Assembly: GCA_015066805.1 (NCBI GenBank) | Contig: SVNP01000009.1 | Span: 16,190-80,189, forward strand | Direction of reading: 5' to 3' | DNA length: 64,000 nucleotides | Source of the DNA: Ruminococcus sp. | Lineage (GTDB): Bacteria; Bacillota; Clostridia; Oscillospirales; Ruminococcaceae | Part shown: positions 34,054-43,962 of the stretch, piece after piece | Numbering within the stretch: the first letter of the stretch is position 1 | How the letters are laid out: every line of letters starts with the position of its first letter | Translations under genes and position numbers: made by a program | The notes under the pieces: generated by a model | What the model saw: only the letters and a program-made list of their open reading frames with translations | What the model was told of the DNA's origin: nothing | Database searches by the model: none

Positions 34054-35271
34054 TCAGCCTACAACGATCTTATGGAAGACCTTTTTGCCCTTCTTCAGGA
34101 TCACTTCACCGTCAATGACGATCTGTGCCTTGATATCGGTGACCTTTGCATCGTTGACGGAAACACCGCCCTGCTGTACCAGACGGCGTGCCTCACTGAT
34201 AGAGGGTGCAAGGCCTGCCTTGACCAGCAAAGGCAGCAGACCCATTGCGCCATCGGTCAGTTCGGAAGCATCCACGGTGGTGGTAGGCATATCGGCAGAA
34301 TTACCGCCGCCTGCAAAGATGGCTCTTGCGGCATCCCGCTGCTTGGCAGCTTCCTCCTCGCCGTGTACCAGCTTGGTCAGCTCAAAGGCAAGCAGCTCCT
34401 TTGCCTGATTATAGGCTGCACCTTCCATGCTCTGCTCCATGGCCTCGATCTCCTCGATGGGCACAAAGGTCAGCATCTTCAGGCACTTAATGACATCGGC
34501 ATCGGCAACATTGCGCCAGTACTGGAAGAAATCGTAGGGGGAGGTCTTTTCGGCATCCAGCCAGACAGCACCCTTTTCGGTTTTGCCCATCTTCTTGCCC
34601 TCGGAGTTGAGCAGCAGAGTGATGGTCATGGCGTGGGCATCCTTGCCCAGCTTTTTACGGATCAGCTCGGTGCCGCCCAGCATATTGGCCCACTGGTCAT
34701 CGCCGCCGAACTGCATATTGCAGCCGTAATCCTGATACAGCTTGTAGAAGTCGTAGCTCTGCATGATCATGTAGTTGAACTCCAGGAAGGTCAGACCACG
34801 CTCCATGCGCTGCTTATAGCACTCGAAGGTCAGCATTTTGTTGACAGAGAAGCAGGCACCCACCTCACGCAGTACCTCGATGTAGTTGAGATCCAGCAGC
34901 CAGTCGGCGTTATTGACCATCATAGCCTTGCCTTCGGAGAAGTCAATAAAGCGGCTCATCTGCTTTTTGAAGCATTCGCAGTTGTGGTCGATGTCTTCCT
35001 TGGTCAGCATCTTACGCATATCACTTTTGCCGGAGGGGTCACCGATCATGCCGGTACCGCCGCCTACCAGAGCAATGGGCTTGTTGCCTGCCATCTGCAG
35101 ACGCTTCATCAGGCACAGAGCCATAAAATGACCGACGTGCAGGGAATCTGCGGTGGGGTCAAAGCCGATATAAAAGGTTGCCTTGCCCTGATTGATGAGA
35201 TCGGCAATGCCCTGCTCATCGGTGGTCTGGGCGATAAGGCCTCTTCGGGTCAGTTCTTCGTATAAAGTCAT
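34054..35271 (-). CDS. tyrS: Tyrosyl-tRNA synthetase
   Basis: A 405-residue class I synthetase charging tRNA(Tyr). The HIGH motif is HVGH in [13 protein letters not shown] (about 39-51), the tyrosine pocket has [16 protein letters not shown] and [14 protein letters not shown], and the KMSKS loop reads KMGKT near residue 223. A C-terminal S4 RNA-binding domain ([18 protein letters not shown]) completes it. It has its own promoter with only about 70 bases of leader, too short for a T-box riboswitch. Confidence 0.96.
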   Translation of the reverse strand: MTLYEELTRRGLIAQTTDEQGIADLINQGKATFYIGFDPTADSLHVGHFMALCLMKRLQMAGNKPIALVGGGTGMIGDPSGKSDMRKMLTKEDIDHNCECFKKQMSRFIDFSEGKAMMVNNADWLLDLNYIEVLREVGACFSVNKMLTFECYKQRMERGLTFLEFNYMIMQSYDFYKLYQDYGCNMQFGGDDQWANMLGGTELIRKKLGKDAHAMTITLLLNSEGKKMGKTEKGAVWLDAEKTSPYDFFQYWRNVADADVIKCLKMLTFVPIEEIEAMEQSMEGAAYNQAKELLAFELTKLVHGEEEAAKQRDAARAIFAGGGNSADMPTTTVDASELTDGAMGLLPLLVKAGLAPSISEARRLVQQGGVSVNDAKVTDIKAQIVIDGEVILKKGKKVFHKIVVG

Positions 35272-35346
35272 AAGAAAACACGTTCCTTTCCAATGAATTG
35301 ATGTACATTTGCAGTGCTGCGGATCATGCCGCAGCCATAGAATTTC

Positions 35347-35375
35347 ATTATACCATAAAAGATGGAAAAATACAA
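35347..35375 (-). promoter_or_regulatory. Promoter of tyrS
   Basis: Minus strand TTGTAT (35370-35375) and TATAAT (35347-35352) with 17-base spacing. Confidence 0.78.
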
Positions 35376-35382
35376 GCCCGAT

Positions 35383-36198
35383 TTATGAGGGTGCATACCA
35401 GCCCACGACTTCTCCCCGGGTGAAAAGATTTGTTTCAATGTCACGCTGCTGTTCTGCGGACATGGGCACCAGCTCATCTTCGGTGATTTCTTTCTTCGAA
35501 TAGAATGTATAGAGAATCTTGCCTTCCTCATCGCAGACAACGGCACACCAGTAATCGCCGTTATTGGAGAGATACCGATAGATATTGTAAGCGACGGAAT
35601 TCTCATCGGGGGTCATTGCCTCGGAGATGTAGTAGATTTCCGTTTTCAATGGGATATCCTTGTCATAGGCCTCGGCATCGTTCTGCCATGTGATGATGGC
35701 ATCATAAACACCTTTTGCGTTGCTGTTGAAGAATTTCACGCGGGAATTTGCCACATAACCGCACATGGTTTGCAGCATCCACAAGCCGCACAGCATCAGC
35801 AAAAACAGTGAAATACCGCAGCCAATCCGTCTTTTGGAGAACCTGCTGCATTCGTGCCCAATAAGACGGATGCAATCGCATTCCGTACAGCCGCCTTCGC
35901 ATTCCCACAATTCGGGATGCCGTCTGCGCAGCCGTCGCATCATAGTGCGCTCACGCCAGTATCGCAAAGCAGCGTAAACCAGTGCTGCCGCCGTGAGCAT
36001 ACAGCAAGCCACCGCAAGGGTAGTATCAACAGCATCAGCCAGCTTGAAAACGCCGATCATCGCCCCAGCCAGACAAAGCCCCGAAAGAATCCGTTCGACT
36101 CTGACTGCAGTCTGCCACCGATTCACGATCTGCACACGCTCATAATGGGGGCGGTCGCTTCCGTCATTGTTCAGAACATTCTGTCTGTCATGCTCCAT
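35383..36198 (-). CDS. Membrane protein of unknown function with Cys cluster
   Basis: A 271-residue protein I do not recognise. Two close hydrophobic segments lie at about 36-78 and a third at about 126-148 (GISLFLLMLCGLWMLQTMCG). Between them a basic region (RERTMMRRLRRRHPELWEC) leads to a cysteine cluster CEGGCTECDC...HEC (about 99-116) that could bind a metal. The C-terminal 120 residues look like a folded extracytoplasmic domain (DIPLKTEIYYISEAM, YWCAVVCDEEGKILYTFYS). It starts nine bases after nadA, so it is likely translated from the same message. Confidence 0.7.
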   Translation of the reverse strand: MEHDRQNVLNNDGSDRPHYERVQIVNRWQTAVRVERILSGLCLAGAMIGVFKLADAVDTTLAVACCMLTAAALVYAALRYWRERTMMRRLRRRHPELWECEGGCTECDCIRLIGHECSRFSKRRIGCGISLFLLMLCGLWMLQTMCGYVANSRVKFFNSNAKGVYDAIITWQNDAEAYDKDIPLKTEIYYISEAMTPDENSVAYNIYRYLSNNGDYWCAVVCDEEGKILYTFYSKKEITEDELVPMSAEQQRDIETNLFTRGEVVGWYAPS

Positions 36199-36207
36199 AT
36201 GTAATTC

Positions 36208-37137
36208 TCACCCACCCAGACGAAGCATTTCGTCCAGGCAATGTCTTGCGGGCAGCATCATTTCCTTAGGCAGCACCAGTTCTTGGGCGGTACCCTGTGC
36301 GATCTCCGACAGCACCCGATAAAGATCTGCCAGAGCCGTTACCCGCATATCGGGGCAGATAAGGCGGTTTGCCATGGGATAAAACCGTTTCTCGGGGCAT
36401 TCCAGTGCCAGATGTGCCACAATGCTGATCTCTGTGCCGATGATGAATTCCTTGGCGGAGGATTTTTTGGCAAACTGCATAATGCCAGAGGTGGCACCCA
36501 CATAATCCGCCAGATCGGATACCTCTTTTTTGCATTCCGGGTGTACCAGCAGCAGGGCATCGGGATGCGCCTGTTTTGCTGCCTTGGCTTCCTCCAAGGT
36601 CACGGCACTGTGATAGGGACATCCGCCCTGCAGCAGATGCAAGGTTTTTTCGGGGCAGTTTGCCTGTACATAGGCACCCAGATTACAGTCGGGAATGAAA
36701 AGAATATGCTCCTGCGGCAGACGTTTTACGATCTCCACGGCAGAGGAGGAGGTCACACATACATCCGCCACTGCCTTGATGGCTGCGGTGGTGTTCACAT
36801 AGGCAACCACGGCGCAGTCGGGATATTTTGCTTTTTCCGCAAGGATCTCCTCGGGGGAAAACTGTTCTGCCATGGGGCAGCCTGCGGTGGGGTTCGCTTC
36901 AAAGATCTGCTTCTCGGGGCTTAAGAGCTTTGCGGTTTCCGCCATAAAGCGTACACCGCAGACCAGCAGGCGATTTGCCTCGCTTTTGGCTGCCATACGG
37001 CTCAGCAGAAAGCTGTCGCCTGTAATATCGGCCATTTCCAGAATGTCGGGGGATTGGTAGCTGTGTGCCAGAATACATACGCCCAGCTCCTGTTTCAGCC
37101 GCAGGATCTCCTGCCGCAACTCATGCATTGTCATCAT
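36208..37137 (-). CDS. nadA: Quinolinate synthase
   Basis: A 309-residue [4Fe-4S] enzyme condensing iminoaspartate and dihydroxyacetone phosphate to quinolinate for NAD synthesis. Family motifs: CILAHSYQSPDILEMADITGDS (as ILAHSYQSPDI), the three cluster cysteines in VCGVRFMAET, HPECKKEV and RLICPDM, plus YVNTTAAIKAVADVCVTSSSA (as YVNTTAAIKA) and GTEISIVAHL. ATG 37137 has AAAGGAA nine bases upstream; it overlaps the preceding AI-2E gene by 17 bases. nadB and nadC are not nearby. Confidence 0.93.
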   Translation of the reverse strand: MMTMHELRQEILRLKQELGVCILAHSYQSPDILEMADITGDSFLLSRMAAKSEANRLLVCGVRFMAETAKLLSPEKQIFEANPTAGCPMAEQFSPEEILAEKAKYPDCAVVAYVNTTAAIKAVADVCVTSSSAVEIVKRLPQEHILFIPDCNLGAYVQANCPEKTLHLLQGGCPYHSAVTLEEAKAAKQAHPDALLLVHPECKKEVSDLADYVGATSGIMQFAKKSSAKEFIIGTEISIVAHLALECPEKRFYPMANRLICPDMRVTALADLYRVLSEIAQGTAQELVLPKEMMLPARHCLDEMLRLGG

Positions 37138-38422
37138 TTGTGGTTTCCTTTCCTTCGTTGATTTCATCTGCCAGCGTTTCCGCATCTACGGGTGTTTCCG
37201 CATAGACCAGTTCTCCGGACATATAGCTTTCCGTATCGCAGGGCATACCCTTGCGGGAAAGCCGTTCTGCGAGAAATTCCTTGGTAAAGGTATACAGTGC
37301 GGCAAACAGCGGCACAAATGCCACCATGCCGATGAATCCGAACAGACCGCCGCCGATAAAGATGGCAAACAGCACCCAGAAGGTGGGCAATCCCAGAGAA
37401 TCACCCAGGATTTTGGGGCCTAAGAAGTTTCCGTCAAACTGCTGCAGTACCAGAATAAAGATCACAAAGGGGATCAGCTTGGAGGGCTCTGCGATCAGCA
37501 CCAGAAATGCACTGGGAATGGCGCCGATAAACGGTCCGAAGAAGGGGATGATATTGGTCACGCCCACTACCAGTGAGATCAATGCCACATAGGGCATATC
37601 CATAATGGTGAGACCGATAAAGCAGAGAATGCCGATGATGAGAGAATCCAGACTTTTGCCGGAGATAAAATGCATAAAGGTGTAGCTGACTCTGGAGCCG
37701 ATCCGCAGGGTGGAATGTACCCGATGCTGAGGAAACAGCGCATACAGGATCTTTTTGATCTGTGCCAGATAACGCTCCTTGTTGTACAGCAGATAAATGG
37801 CCACCATAATACCCAGCAGAAAGTTCATGACACCGTTGAAGAAGGCGTAGGCACTGCTGGTAAGGGTGGTGATGAAATTGGCACCGCTGATGAGACTGTC
37901 TACCTTGGGCTCAAATTCCGTAACAAAGCCCACCAGCTTGTCCTGCAGGCTTTGCAGACCGGAAATAATGGAATCATAGATCTGGGGCTGGGTCTCTTTC
38001 AATCCCGCAATGTGGGAAAACACCCATTCGCCCATGTTTTTCAGGTAATCCGGCAGATTGTTGAACAGCGTGCGTACACTTTCAATGAGTTCAGGCAGCA
38101 GCATGGCGATAATGCCCGCCAGTGCTGCAAGAAACAACAAAATCGTAATGGTCACCGCACAAACACGCTTCAGCACGGGATGTTCTTTTTTGCGGTCTGT
38201 CAGCTTGGCAAGCTGTTTTTCGATCCAGTTTTGCAGGGGACTGAGCAAATAGGCAAATACCAATCCCCAGATCACCGGTGAAAGCACACGGATGACTTTT
38301 TGGATGATGGCAACCAGCGAAGAAAACCGCCAGACAATAATGGTCAGCAGCAGGCAGGTGAAAAACACCCATACGGTGCAGACTGCCACGGATTTTTGTT
38401 TTTCGGTAATGTGAATTTTCAT
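37121..38422 (-). CDS. AI-2E family (YtvI/PerM-like) membrane protein
   Basis: A 433-residue relative of the AI-2E protein at 24338-25489. It has about eight membrane spans, LSPVIWGLVFAYLLSPLQNWIEK near the start, the extracytoplasmic helix-rich segment, VVGVTNIIPFFGPFIGAIPS (family core), QQFDGNFLGPKILGDSLGLP and a charged C-terminal tail of about 60 residues ending in EINEGKETTNDDNA. GGGGGG precedes ATG 38422. It is translationally coupled to nadA, although no functional link between them is known. Transport role only inferred. Confidence 0.85.
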   Translation of the reverse strand: MKIHITEKQKSVAVCTVWVFFTCLLLTIIVWRFSSLVAIIQKVIRVLSPVIWGLVFAYLLSPLQNWIEKQLAKLTDRKKEHPVLKRVCAVTITILLFLAALAGIIAMLLPELIESVRTLFNNLPDYLKNMGEWVFSHIAGLKETQPQIYDSIISGLQSLQDKLVGFVTEFEPKVDSLISGANFITTLTSSAYAFFNGVMNFLLGIMVAIYLLYNKERYLAQIKKILYALFPQHRVHSTLRIGSRVSYTFMHFISGKSLDSLIIGILCFIGLTIMDMPYVALISLVVGVTNIIPFFGPFIGAIPSAFLVLIAEPSKLIPFVIFILVLQQFDGNFLGPKILGDSLGLPTFWVLFAIFIGGGLFGFIGMVAFVPLFAALYTFTKEFLAERLSRKGMPCDTESYMSGELVYAETPVDAETLADEINEGKETTNDDNA

Positions 38423-38466
38423 GAGGCCCCCCGATCTTTCGGTTGTGGATACAGCAATACACTTCT

Positions 38467-38472
38467 ATTATA
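38467..38472 (-). promoter_or_regulatory. Candidate -10 box of the AI-2E/nadA operon
   Basis: A perfect TATAAT on the minus strand, about 45 bases upstream of ATG 38422; the -35 position (TTTCCT) is poor. The rest of the 272-base gap to pcrA holds the divergent pcrA promoter and A/T-rich sequence. Confidence 0.45.
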
Positions 38473-38596
38473 CAGTAAAACAGAGAAAAAGGAAAGCGTT
38501 TTCCGCAAAAAAAGCAAAATTTTCATGGCAAAATCAAAAAGAATCTGTATCATCCATGCTTTTTTGAAAAAATCCATGAAAATTTCAAAACAACCC

Positions 38597-38625
38597 TTTT
38601 CATTTGCAAGGATTTGTGCTATAAT
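38597..38625 (+). promoter_or_regulatory. Promoter of pcrA
   Basis: TTTTCA at 38597-38602 and TATAAT at 38620-38625, 17-base spacer. Confidence 0.6.
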
Positions 38626-38694
38626 GGTAGTGTGTCGACTTGTGCATAGTCACACCCCAATGAATCGGATCACAAAAACGGAGCGTAATATCAT

Positions 38695-41076
38695 ATGCAG
38701 AATATGCAGACTCTCAAGCAGGCAGCCATTGACCGCCTGCTGGCTTCCCGCCGGCTGAACCCTCCCCAGCAGGAGGCAGTACGGACTGTCAACGGCCCCG
38801 TTGTGGTGCTGGCAGGTGCGGGCAGCGGCAAAACCACCGCTATCGTCAACCGCATTGCTTACATGATGCAGTTTGGCAATACATACTACGAAGAAACCGG
38901 TGCCCTTTCCGCAGAAGAACAGCGATATCTGGAGGCTGTGGCCGCAGGCACCGCCCAGCCCGATGGCTTCCGTCTGGCGGAAATCGTCACCAACACGCCC
39001 ATCCATGGTTGGAATATTCTTGCCATTACCTTTACCAACAAGGCAGCCGCAGAGCTGAAAAGCCGTCTGGAAACCATGCTGGGGGAGGAAGCCTCCACTG
39101 TGTGGGCGGCAACCTTCCACAGTGCCTGTGTGCGGATCCTGCGGCAGCATATTGATCGTCTGGGCTATGACCGTTCCTTTACCATTTATGACAGCGACGA
39201 TACCCGCCGTGTGGTAACAGCCTGCTTTACCGACCCCAATGTGACCAATCCGCTGACAGGCGGTGCGGTGAGTGAGAAGACTTTCCCTGCCAAAATGGTG
39301 GCTGCGGAAATCAGCCGCGCCAAAGACCGCCTGATCACCCCCGAGCAGATGATGGAACAGGCAGGCGGTGACTACCGTGCTACGGTGGTGGCGATGATGT
39401 ACCGTGCTTATCAGGCAAGACTGAAGGCCGCCAATGCCTTGGATTTCGATGATATCATTGCACTGACCGTGCAGTTGTTCCGTGAGCATCCCGACGTGCT
39501 GGAGATCTATCAGAACCGCTGCCGCTACCTGTTGGTGGACGAATATCAGGACACCAACACCGCACAGTATGAGCTGATCCGTTTGCTGGCACAGAAATAC
39601 CGCAATCTCTGCGTAGTGGGTGATGATGACCAGAGCATCTATAAATTCCGCGGTGCCACCATTGAGAATATCCTTTCCTTTGATGCACAGTTCCCCGATT
39701 GCAGCGTCATCCGTCTGGAGCAGAATTATCGCTCCACAGGCAGAATACTGGAAGCGGCCAATTCGGTAATCCGCAACAATACGGAGCGCAAGGAGAAGAC
39801 CCTTTGGACAGCCTCCGAGGAGGGCGACCGTGTGTTCTGGTACAAAGCTGCGGATCAGAATGAAGAAGCGGCCTTTGTGACCGAAACCATCCTGGAACGG
39901 GTGAAAAATGGGGGCAGTTACAGCGAGCATGCGGTGCTGTACCGTACCCACGCCCTTTCCAATACCATTGAACGCCATTTATCGCAGGCGGGGATCCCCT
40001 ACCGTGTGTACGGCGGCCTGCGGTTCTATGACCGCAAAGAGGTCAAGGATGTGATCTCCTACCTGAGCGTCATCAACAATGAGTATGATATGCTGCGGTT
40101 CCGCCGTATCATCAATGAGCCCAAACGGGGCATCGGCACCCAGACCCTTGCGGATATCGGCAGCATTGCCGAGGATCTGCATCTTTCTCCGCTGGAGGTA
40201 CTGCGTACCGCCGCCGATTATCCCAAGCTCTCCCGCAAGGCTGCCGCTTTGCAGGAGATCGCCAAAATGTTTGATTCCCTTATTGCACTTTCCGAAGAGC
40301 TGACCCCCGATGCTCTTTATGAGGAAGTGCTGCAGCGCACCGGCTATGTGGAAATGCTGGAGGCACTGGGGGAGGAGGGCCAGACCCGACTGGAGAACGT
40401 AGAGGAGCTGAAAACCAGCATTCTGCACTATATGGAGAATGCCGAGGAGCCTACCCTCAACGGTTTCCTGGAAGAGATCTCCCTGTATACCGATCAGGAC
40501 CGTGCCGATGAAAGCGACGATGCCGTTACCATGATGACCATTCACGCTGCAAAGGGTCTGGAGTATGACACGGTATTTCTGGTGGGTATGGATGACGGCG
40601 TGTTCCCCAATATGCGCTGTCTGGATTCTCCCGGAGAACTGGAGGAAGAACGCAGACTGGCTTATGTGGCCATTACCAGAGCCAAACGCCGGCTGTATAC
40701 CGTCAGTGCCGCCAGAAGAATGCTTTACGGCACCACCATGCGGAATTTTGCCTCCCGCTTTATCAAGGAGATCAGCCCCGAGTGCATTGAAAAGCACGGC
40801 AGCGATACGGTGGAGCAGGATCATCGTGCAGCAGCCGCAGCAGCCCCAAAAGGCAGCGGCTCCCTCTCTCTGCAGCAGCAGATCGCAGGGCAGAGAAAGC
40901 CCGCCGCCCCCGTTGGCAGCTTTTCTGTGGGAGAACGTGTGCGGCATTCCGTGTTCGGAGAAGGTACCGTGCTGAGCGTGCTGCCCACTGCGGGTGATGC
41001 CATGCTGGAGATCGCCTTTGATAAGGTTGGCACCAAGAAGGTCATGGCAAAATTTGCAAAGATCAAAAAGCTCTAA
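38695..41076 (+). CDS. pcrA: ATP-dependent DNA helicase PcrA/UvrD
   Basis: A 793-residue superfamily 1A 3'-5' helicase for repair and plasmid or replication restart. Helicase motifs in order: LNPPQQEAV (Q motif), AGAGSGKTT (about 39-47), ITFTNKAA, VDEYQDTN, GDDDQSIYKFRGA, LEQNYRST, TMMTIHAAKGLEYD, and VAITRAKRRLY. The last 60 residues (VGERVRHSVFGEGTVLSV and FDKVGTKKVMAKFAKI) form the PcrA C-terminal Tudor-like RNA-polymerase-binding domain. An insertion of about 35 residues sits between motif I and Ia. Complete. Confidence 0.95.
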   Translation: MQNMQTLKQAAIDRLLASRRLNPPQQEAVRTVNGPVVVLAGAGSGKTTAIVNRIAYMMQFGNTYYEETGALSAEEQRYLEAVAAGTAQPDGFRLAEIVTNTPIHGWNILAITFTNKAAAELKSRLETMLGEEASTVWAATFHSACVRILRQHIDRLGYDRSFTIYDSDDTRRVVTACFTDPNVTNPLTGGAVSEKTFPAKMVAAEISRAKDRLITPEQMMEQAGGDYRATVVAMMYRAYQARLKAANALDFDDIIALTVQLFREHPDVLEIYQNRCRYLLVDEYQDTNTAQYELIRLLAQKYRNLCVVGDDDQSIYKFRGATIENILSFDAQFPDCSVIRLEQNYRSTGRILEAANSVIRNNTERKEKTLWTASEEGDRVFWYKAADQNEEAAFVTETILERVKNGGSYSEHAVLYRTHALSNTIERHLSQAGIPYRVYGGLRFYDRKEVKDVISYLSVINNEYDMLRFRRIINEPKRGIGTQTLADIGSIAEDLHLSPLEVLRTAADYPKLSRKAAALQEIAKMFDSLIALSEELTPDALYEEVLQRTGYVEMLEALGEEGQTRLENVEELKTSILHYMENAEEPTLNGFLEEISLYTDQDRADESDDAVTMMTIHAAKGLEYDTVFLVGMDDGVFPNMRCLDSPGELEEERRLAYVAITRAKRRLYTVSAARRMLYGTTMRNFASRFIKEISPECIEKHGSDTVEQDHRAAAAAAPKGSGSLSLQQQIAGQRKPAAPVGSFSVGERVRHSVFGEGTVLSVLPTAGDAMLEIAFDKVGTKKVMAKFAKIKKL

Positions 41077-41105
41077 ATCCATCATTTGTTCCGAAAGGAA
41101 GCACT

Positions 41106-42446
41106 ATGAGTGAACAACGCAAGTCCGCAGAAAACAGCGGCAAGCAGCATACATCGGCAACTTTTGGCGACGTATGCGGACTTTTGTGGAAACGAATCAA
41201 AAAAACCGCCCAAAATGGCGTGCAGCGCTGTAAGGAGGCTGTCAAGGACCTGCCCGGTACAGTGAAAAAAGGCTGTGCGGCTCTGGGCGAAAAGATCAGA
41301 ACAGGCACCAAACGGCTGCTGAAAAAGGCCAAGAAAAACCGCAAGGCATTGATTTTGTACGCCATACAGTTTATTTTCTCCTTTGCATCGGTGGCGTATC
41401 TCATCGGCGTGGTGTGGCTGGCTGTGTATTGTATGCTGTATCGGCTGGGGATCCCTGCGGAGATGCAGTCTGCCTTCTGCTGGCGGCTCAGTGCCATTTG
41501 TCTGGGCTTTACTGCGGTGATGATCTTTACCCGCCGCCAATTGCTGACACGGTTTTGTATTCTGGCGGCCATGCCCTTTTACTTCCCCATTTTCCTGTTT
41601 AATACGGAGTACAAGGTGCTGATGATCCCGCTGGGCATCATGGCGGTCATCACCTTCTTTGCCAATGGTGCAAAGGAAGGCACAAAGACCATTCTGGGTA
41701 CGGTGTACCTGATGTTCTATGTGCTGGGTGCTTTCTGCTACCTGAATGTGGTGGATCTGCTGAAGACTTCTTCGGTGGAGACCATCACCGAGACCGGCGA
41801 GTCGCCATCCGGCAGCTACCGCTATGAGGTGGTGGAGGTACAGGATACCGCCAACGGCAACACCTATGTTTCTCTGGAGCCCAATACCTACGATATCCAA
41901 TACGAGCACTGCAAATGGTACGCCATGGGCTATGACAAGCGTATCTATCTGGAGCGTCCCCTGACGACGTTTGAGACGGAATGGACCACCGAGACCCGTG
42001 GGCAGATCACAAAAGACCTGCTGCGTGTCAACCCCGATACTGCCTTTACTCTGACACAGTCGCAGATGGAAATTCTGGGGCTGCATGAGGATTACACCAA
42101 GTCCTACAAGGCAAGTGCGCTTTCCAAAGCACAGCGCAAGGCACTGGGTATCTGCATTGCCAAGGATCTGGGAGAGGGCGAAACAGCGGAATCGCTGGGG
42201 CTGACCCTGTACAAAAATGCAGATACCATCGAGGTGACCTACGAACAGATGCAGGAGCTGGGGCTGGAGGCTTCCATGGATGTGAAGCTGGCCACCCTTT
42301 CCGATGCGGATCTGGCGGCTTTGGGCATCCCCGAAGAAAACGATGTGCTGTCTGTCAACGGCAAGGTGGTGTTCCGCCAGTATATTGCCGTGCTGGAGGA
42401 TACCTTTGAGGCAGCACGCAGCTACGGCTATCTTTTGGAATGGTAA
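41106..42446 (+). CDS. Membrane protein of unknown function
   Basis: A 446-residue protein I cannot assign. A strongly basic N-terminal third (about 1-80, many KK pairs such as [15 protein letters not shown]) precedes five or so membrane spans (about 83-225, including [20 protein letters not shown]). The remaining 210 residues are mainly polar, extracytoplasmic or cytoplasmic, with a repeated [13 protein letters not shown] / [12 protein letters not shown] / [13 protein letters not shown] type motif at about 318, 378 and 398. It begins 29 bases after pcrA with GAAAGGAAG upstream and is probably cotranscribed with it. Confidence 0.7.
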   Translation: MSEQRKSAENSGKQHTSATFGDVCGLLWKRIKKTAQNGVQRCKEAVKDLPGTVKKGCAALGEKIRTGTKRLLKKAKKNRKALILYAIQFIFSFASVAYLIGVVWLAVYCMLYRLGIPAEMQSAFCWRLSAICLGFTAVMIFTRRQLLTRFCILAAMPFYFPIFLFNTEYKVLMIPLGIMAVITFFANGAKEGTKTILGTVYLMFYVLGAFCYLNVVDLLKTSSVETITETGESPSGSYRYEVVEVQDTANGNTYVSLEPNTYDIQYEHCKWYAMGYDKRIYLERPLTTFETEWTTETRGQITKDLLRVNPDTAFTLTQSQMEILGLHEDYTKSYKASALSKAQRKALGICIAKDLGEGETAESLGLTLYKNADTIEVTYEQMQELGLEASMDVKLATLSDADLAALGIPEENDVLSVNGKVVFRQYIAVLEDTFEAARSYGYLLEW

Positions 42447-42447
42447 C

Positions 42448-42465
42448 CATATGGCGACCCATATG
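42448..42465 (+). promoter_or_regulatory. Inverted repeat upstream of xylA (possible operator)
   Basis: CATATGG (42448-42454) and CCATATG (42459-42465) are perfect arms around CGAC, just after the preceding stop codon and 68 bases before xylA. No terminator-like T tract follows, which fits a protein-binding site better than a terminator. Confidence 0.35.
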
Positions 42466-42532
42466 TGTATCAGATAAATCGTTTCCCAAACAAATAACCG
42501 GAAAACATATCCGGAACAGGAGGTTACTTATC

Positions 42533-43858
42533 ATGAGCGAGTTTTTCCAGAACATCGGCAAGATCCCCTTTGAGGGCAAGCAGTCCACCAATCCCCTGGC
42601 ATTCAAGTATTACAACCCCGATGAGATCATCGACGGCAAGCCTATGCGTGAGCATCTGAAGTTTGCCCTTTCCTGGTGGCACACCATGGGCGGCGACGGC
42701 ACCGATATGTTCGGCTGCGGCACTACCGACAAGACCTGGGGCGAGACCGATCCCATGGCAAAGGCAAAGGCTAAGGTCAATGCCGCTTTCGAGATCATGG
42801 ACAAGCTGTCCATCGACTACTTCTGCTGGCATGACCGTGATCTTTCCCCTGAGTTCGGCACTCTGGCAGAGACCAACGCCAAGTTTGACGAGATCGTTGA
42901 CTACGTTGCCGAGATGATGAAGCTGAACCCCGGCAAGAAGCTGCTGTGGGGTACCGCAAAGTGCTTCGATCACCCCCGCTTTATGCACGGCGCAGGTACT
43001 TCTCCCTCTGCCGATGTATTTGCATACGCAGCCGCACAGATCAAGAAGGCAATTGATGCTACCATCAAGCTGGGCGGTCAGGGCTATGTGTTCTGGGGCG
43101 GCCGTGAGGGCTACGAGACCCTGCTGAACACCAATCTGGGTCTGGAGCTGGACAACATGGCTCGTCTGCTGAAGATGGCTGTTGCTTATGCACGTTCCCG
43201 GGGCTATACCGGCGATTTCTACATTGAGCCCAAGCCCAAGGAGCCTACCAAGCATCAGTATGACTTTGATACCGCTACCGTAATGGGCTTTTTGACCAAG
43301 TACGGTCTGGATAAGGACTTCAAGATGAACATTGAAGCCAACCACGCTACTCTGGCACAGCACACCTTCCAGCATGAGCTGCGTGTTGCCCGTGAAAACG
43401 GCGTGTTCGGTTCCATTGATGCCAACCAGGGCGATCCGCTGCTGGGCTGGGATACCGACCAGTTCCCCACCAACATCTACGATGCAACCCTGTGTATGTA
43501 TGAAGTCATCAAGGCAGGCGGCTTTACCAACGGTGGTCTGAACTTTGATGCCAAGACCCGCCGCGGCTCCTTTACCGCAGAGGATATCTTCCTCAGCTAC
43601 ATTGCAGGTATGGATACCTTTGCTCTGGGCTTTAAGGCTGCCCGTGCCCTCATCGCAGACGGCAGAATCGACAAGTTTGTGGATGACCGCTATGCAAGCT
43701 GGACTACCGGCATCGGTAAGGATATCATCGACGGCAAGGCCGATATGGTTGCACTGGAGAAGTATGCTCTGGAGAAGGGCGAAGTGACCGATTCTCTCAC
43801 CAGCGGCCGTCAGGAGCTGCTGGAGGCAATCCTCAACAATGTTCTCATGAACCTGTAA
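42533..43858 (+). CDS. xylA: Xylose isomerase
   Basis: A 441-residue class II xylose isomerase converting D-xylose to D-xylulose with divalent metal. Motifs: [31 protein letters not shown] with the catalytic His, [18 protein letters not shown] (as [11 protein letters not shown]), [47 protein letters not shown] (as [17 protein letters not shown]), and [17 protein letters not shown] precedes ATG 42533; longer in-frame readings have no ribosome site. xylB follows after 104 bases. Confidence 0.98.
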   Translation: MSEFFQNIGKIPFEGKQSTNPLAFKYYNPDEIIDGKPMREHLKFALSWWHTMGGDGTDMFGCGTTDKTWGETDPMAKAKAKVNAAFEIMDKLSIDYFCWHDRDLSPEFGTLAETNAKFDEIVDYVAEMMKLNPGKKLLWGTAKCFDHPRFMHGAGTSPSADVFAYAAAQIKKAIDATIKLGGQGYVFWGGREGYETLLNTNLGLELDNMARLLKMAVAYARSRGYTGDFYIEPKPKEPTKHQYDFDTATVMGFLTKYGLDKDFKMNIEANHATLAQHTFQHELRVARENGVFGSIDANQGDPLLGWDTDQFPTNIYDATLCMYEVIKAGGFTNGGLNFDAKTRRGSFTAEDIFLSYIAGMDTFALGFKAARALIADGRIDKFVDDRYASWTTGIGKDIIDGKADMVALEKYALEKGEVTDSLTSGRQELLEAILNNVLMNL

Positions 43859-43876
43859 TTCATTCCGCAGACCGAA

Positions 43877-43902
43877 AGGGGACGGTAAAAACCGCCCCCT
43901 GA
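43877..43902 (+). other. Intercistronic hairpin between xylA and xylB
   Basis: GGGGACGGT and ACCGCCCCC can pair with one mismatch around AAAA. No T run follows, so it is more likely an mRNA-stabilising or processing stem than a terminator. Confidence 0.4.
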
Positions 43903-43962
43903 GGCCTGTTTGCCTGCAACATGAAAAAAGGAATTCCCACTACATAAAAGGAGTACACCCAT

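Noticed and set aside
35272..35382. T-box riboswitch in front of tyrS
   Set aside because: The promoter is only about 70 bases from the start codon, and no specifier or antiterminator sequence is present.
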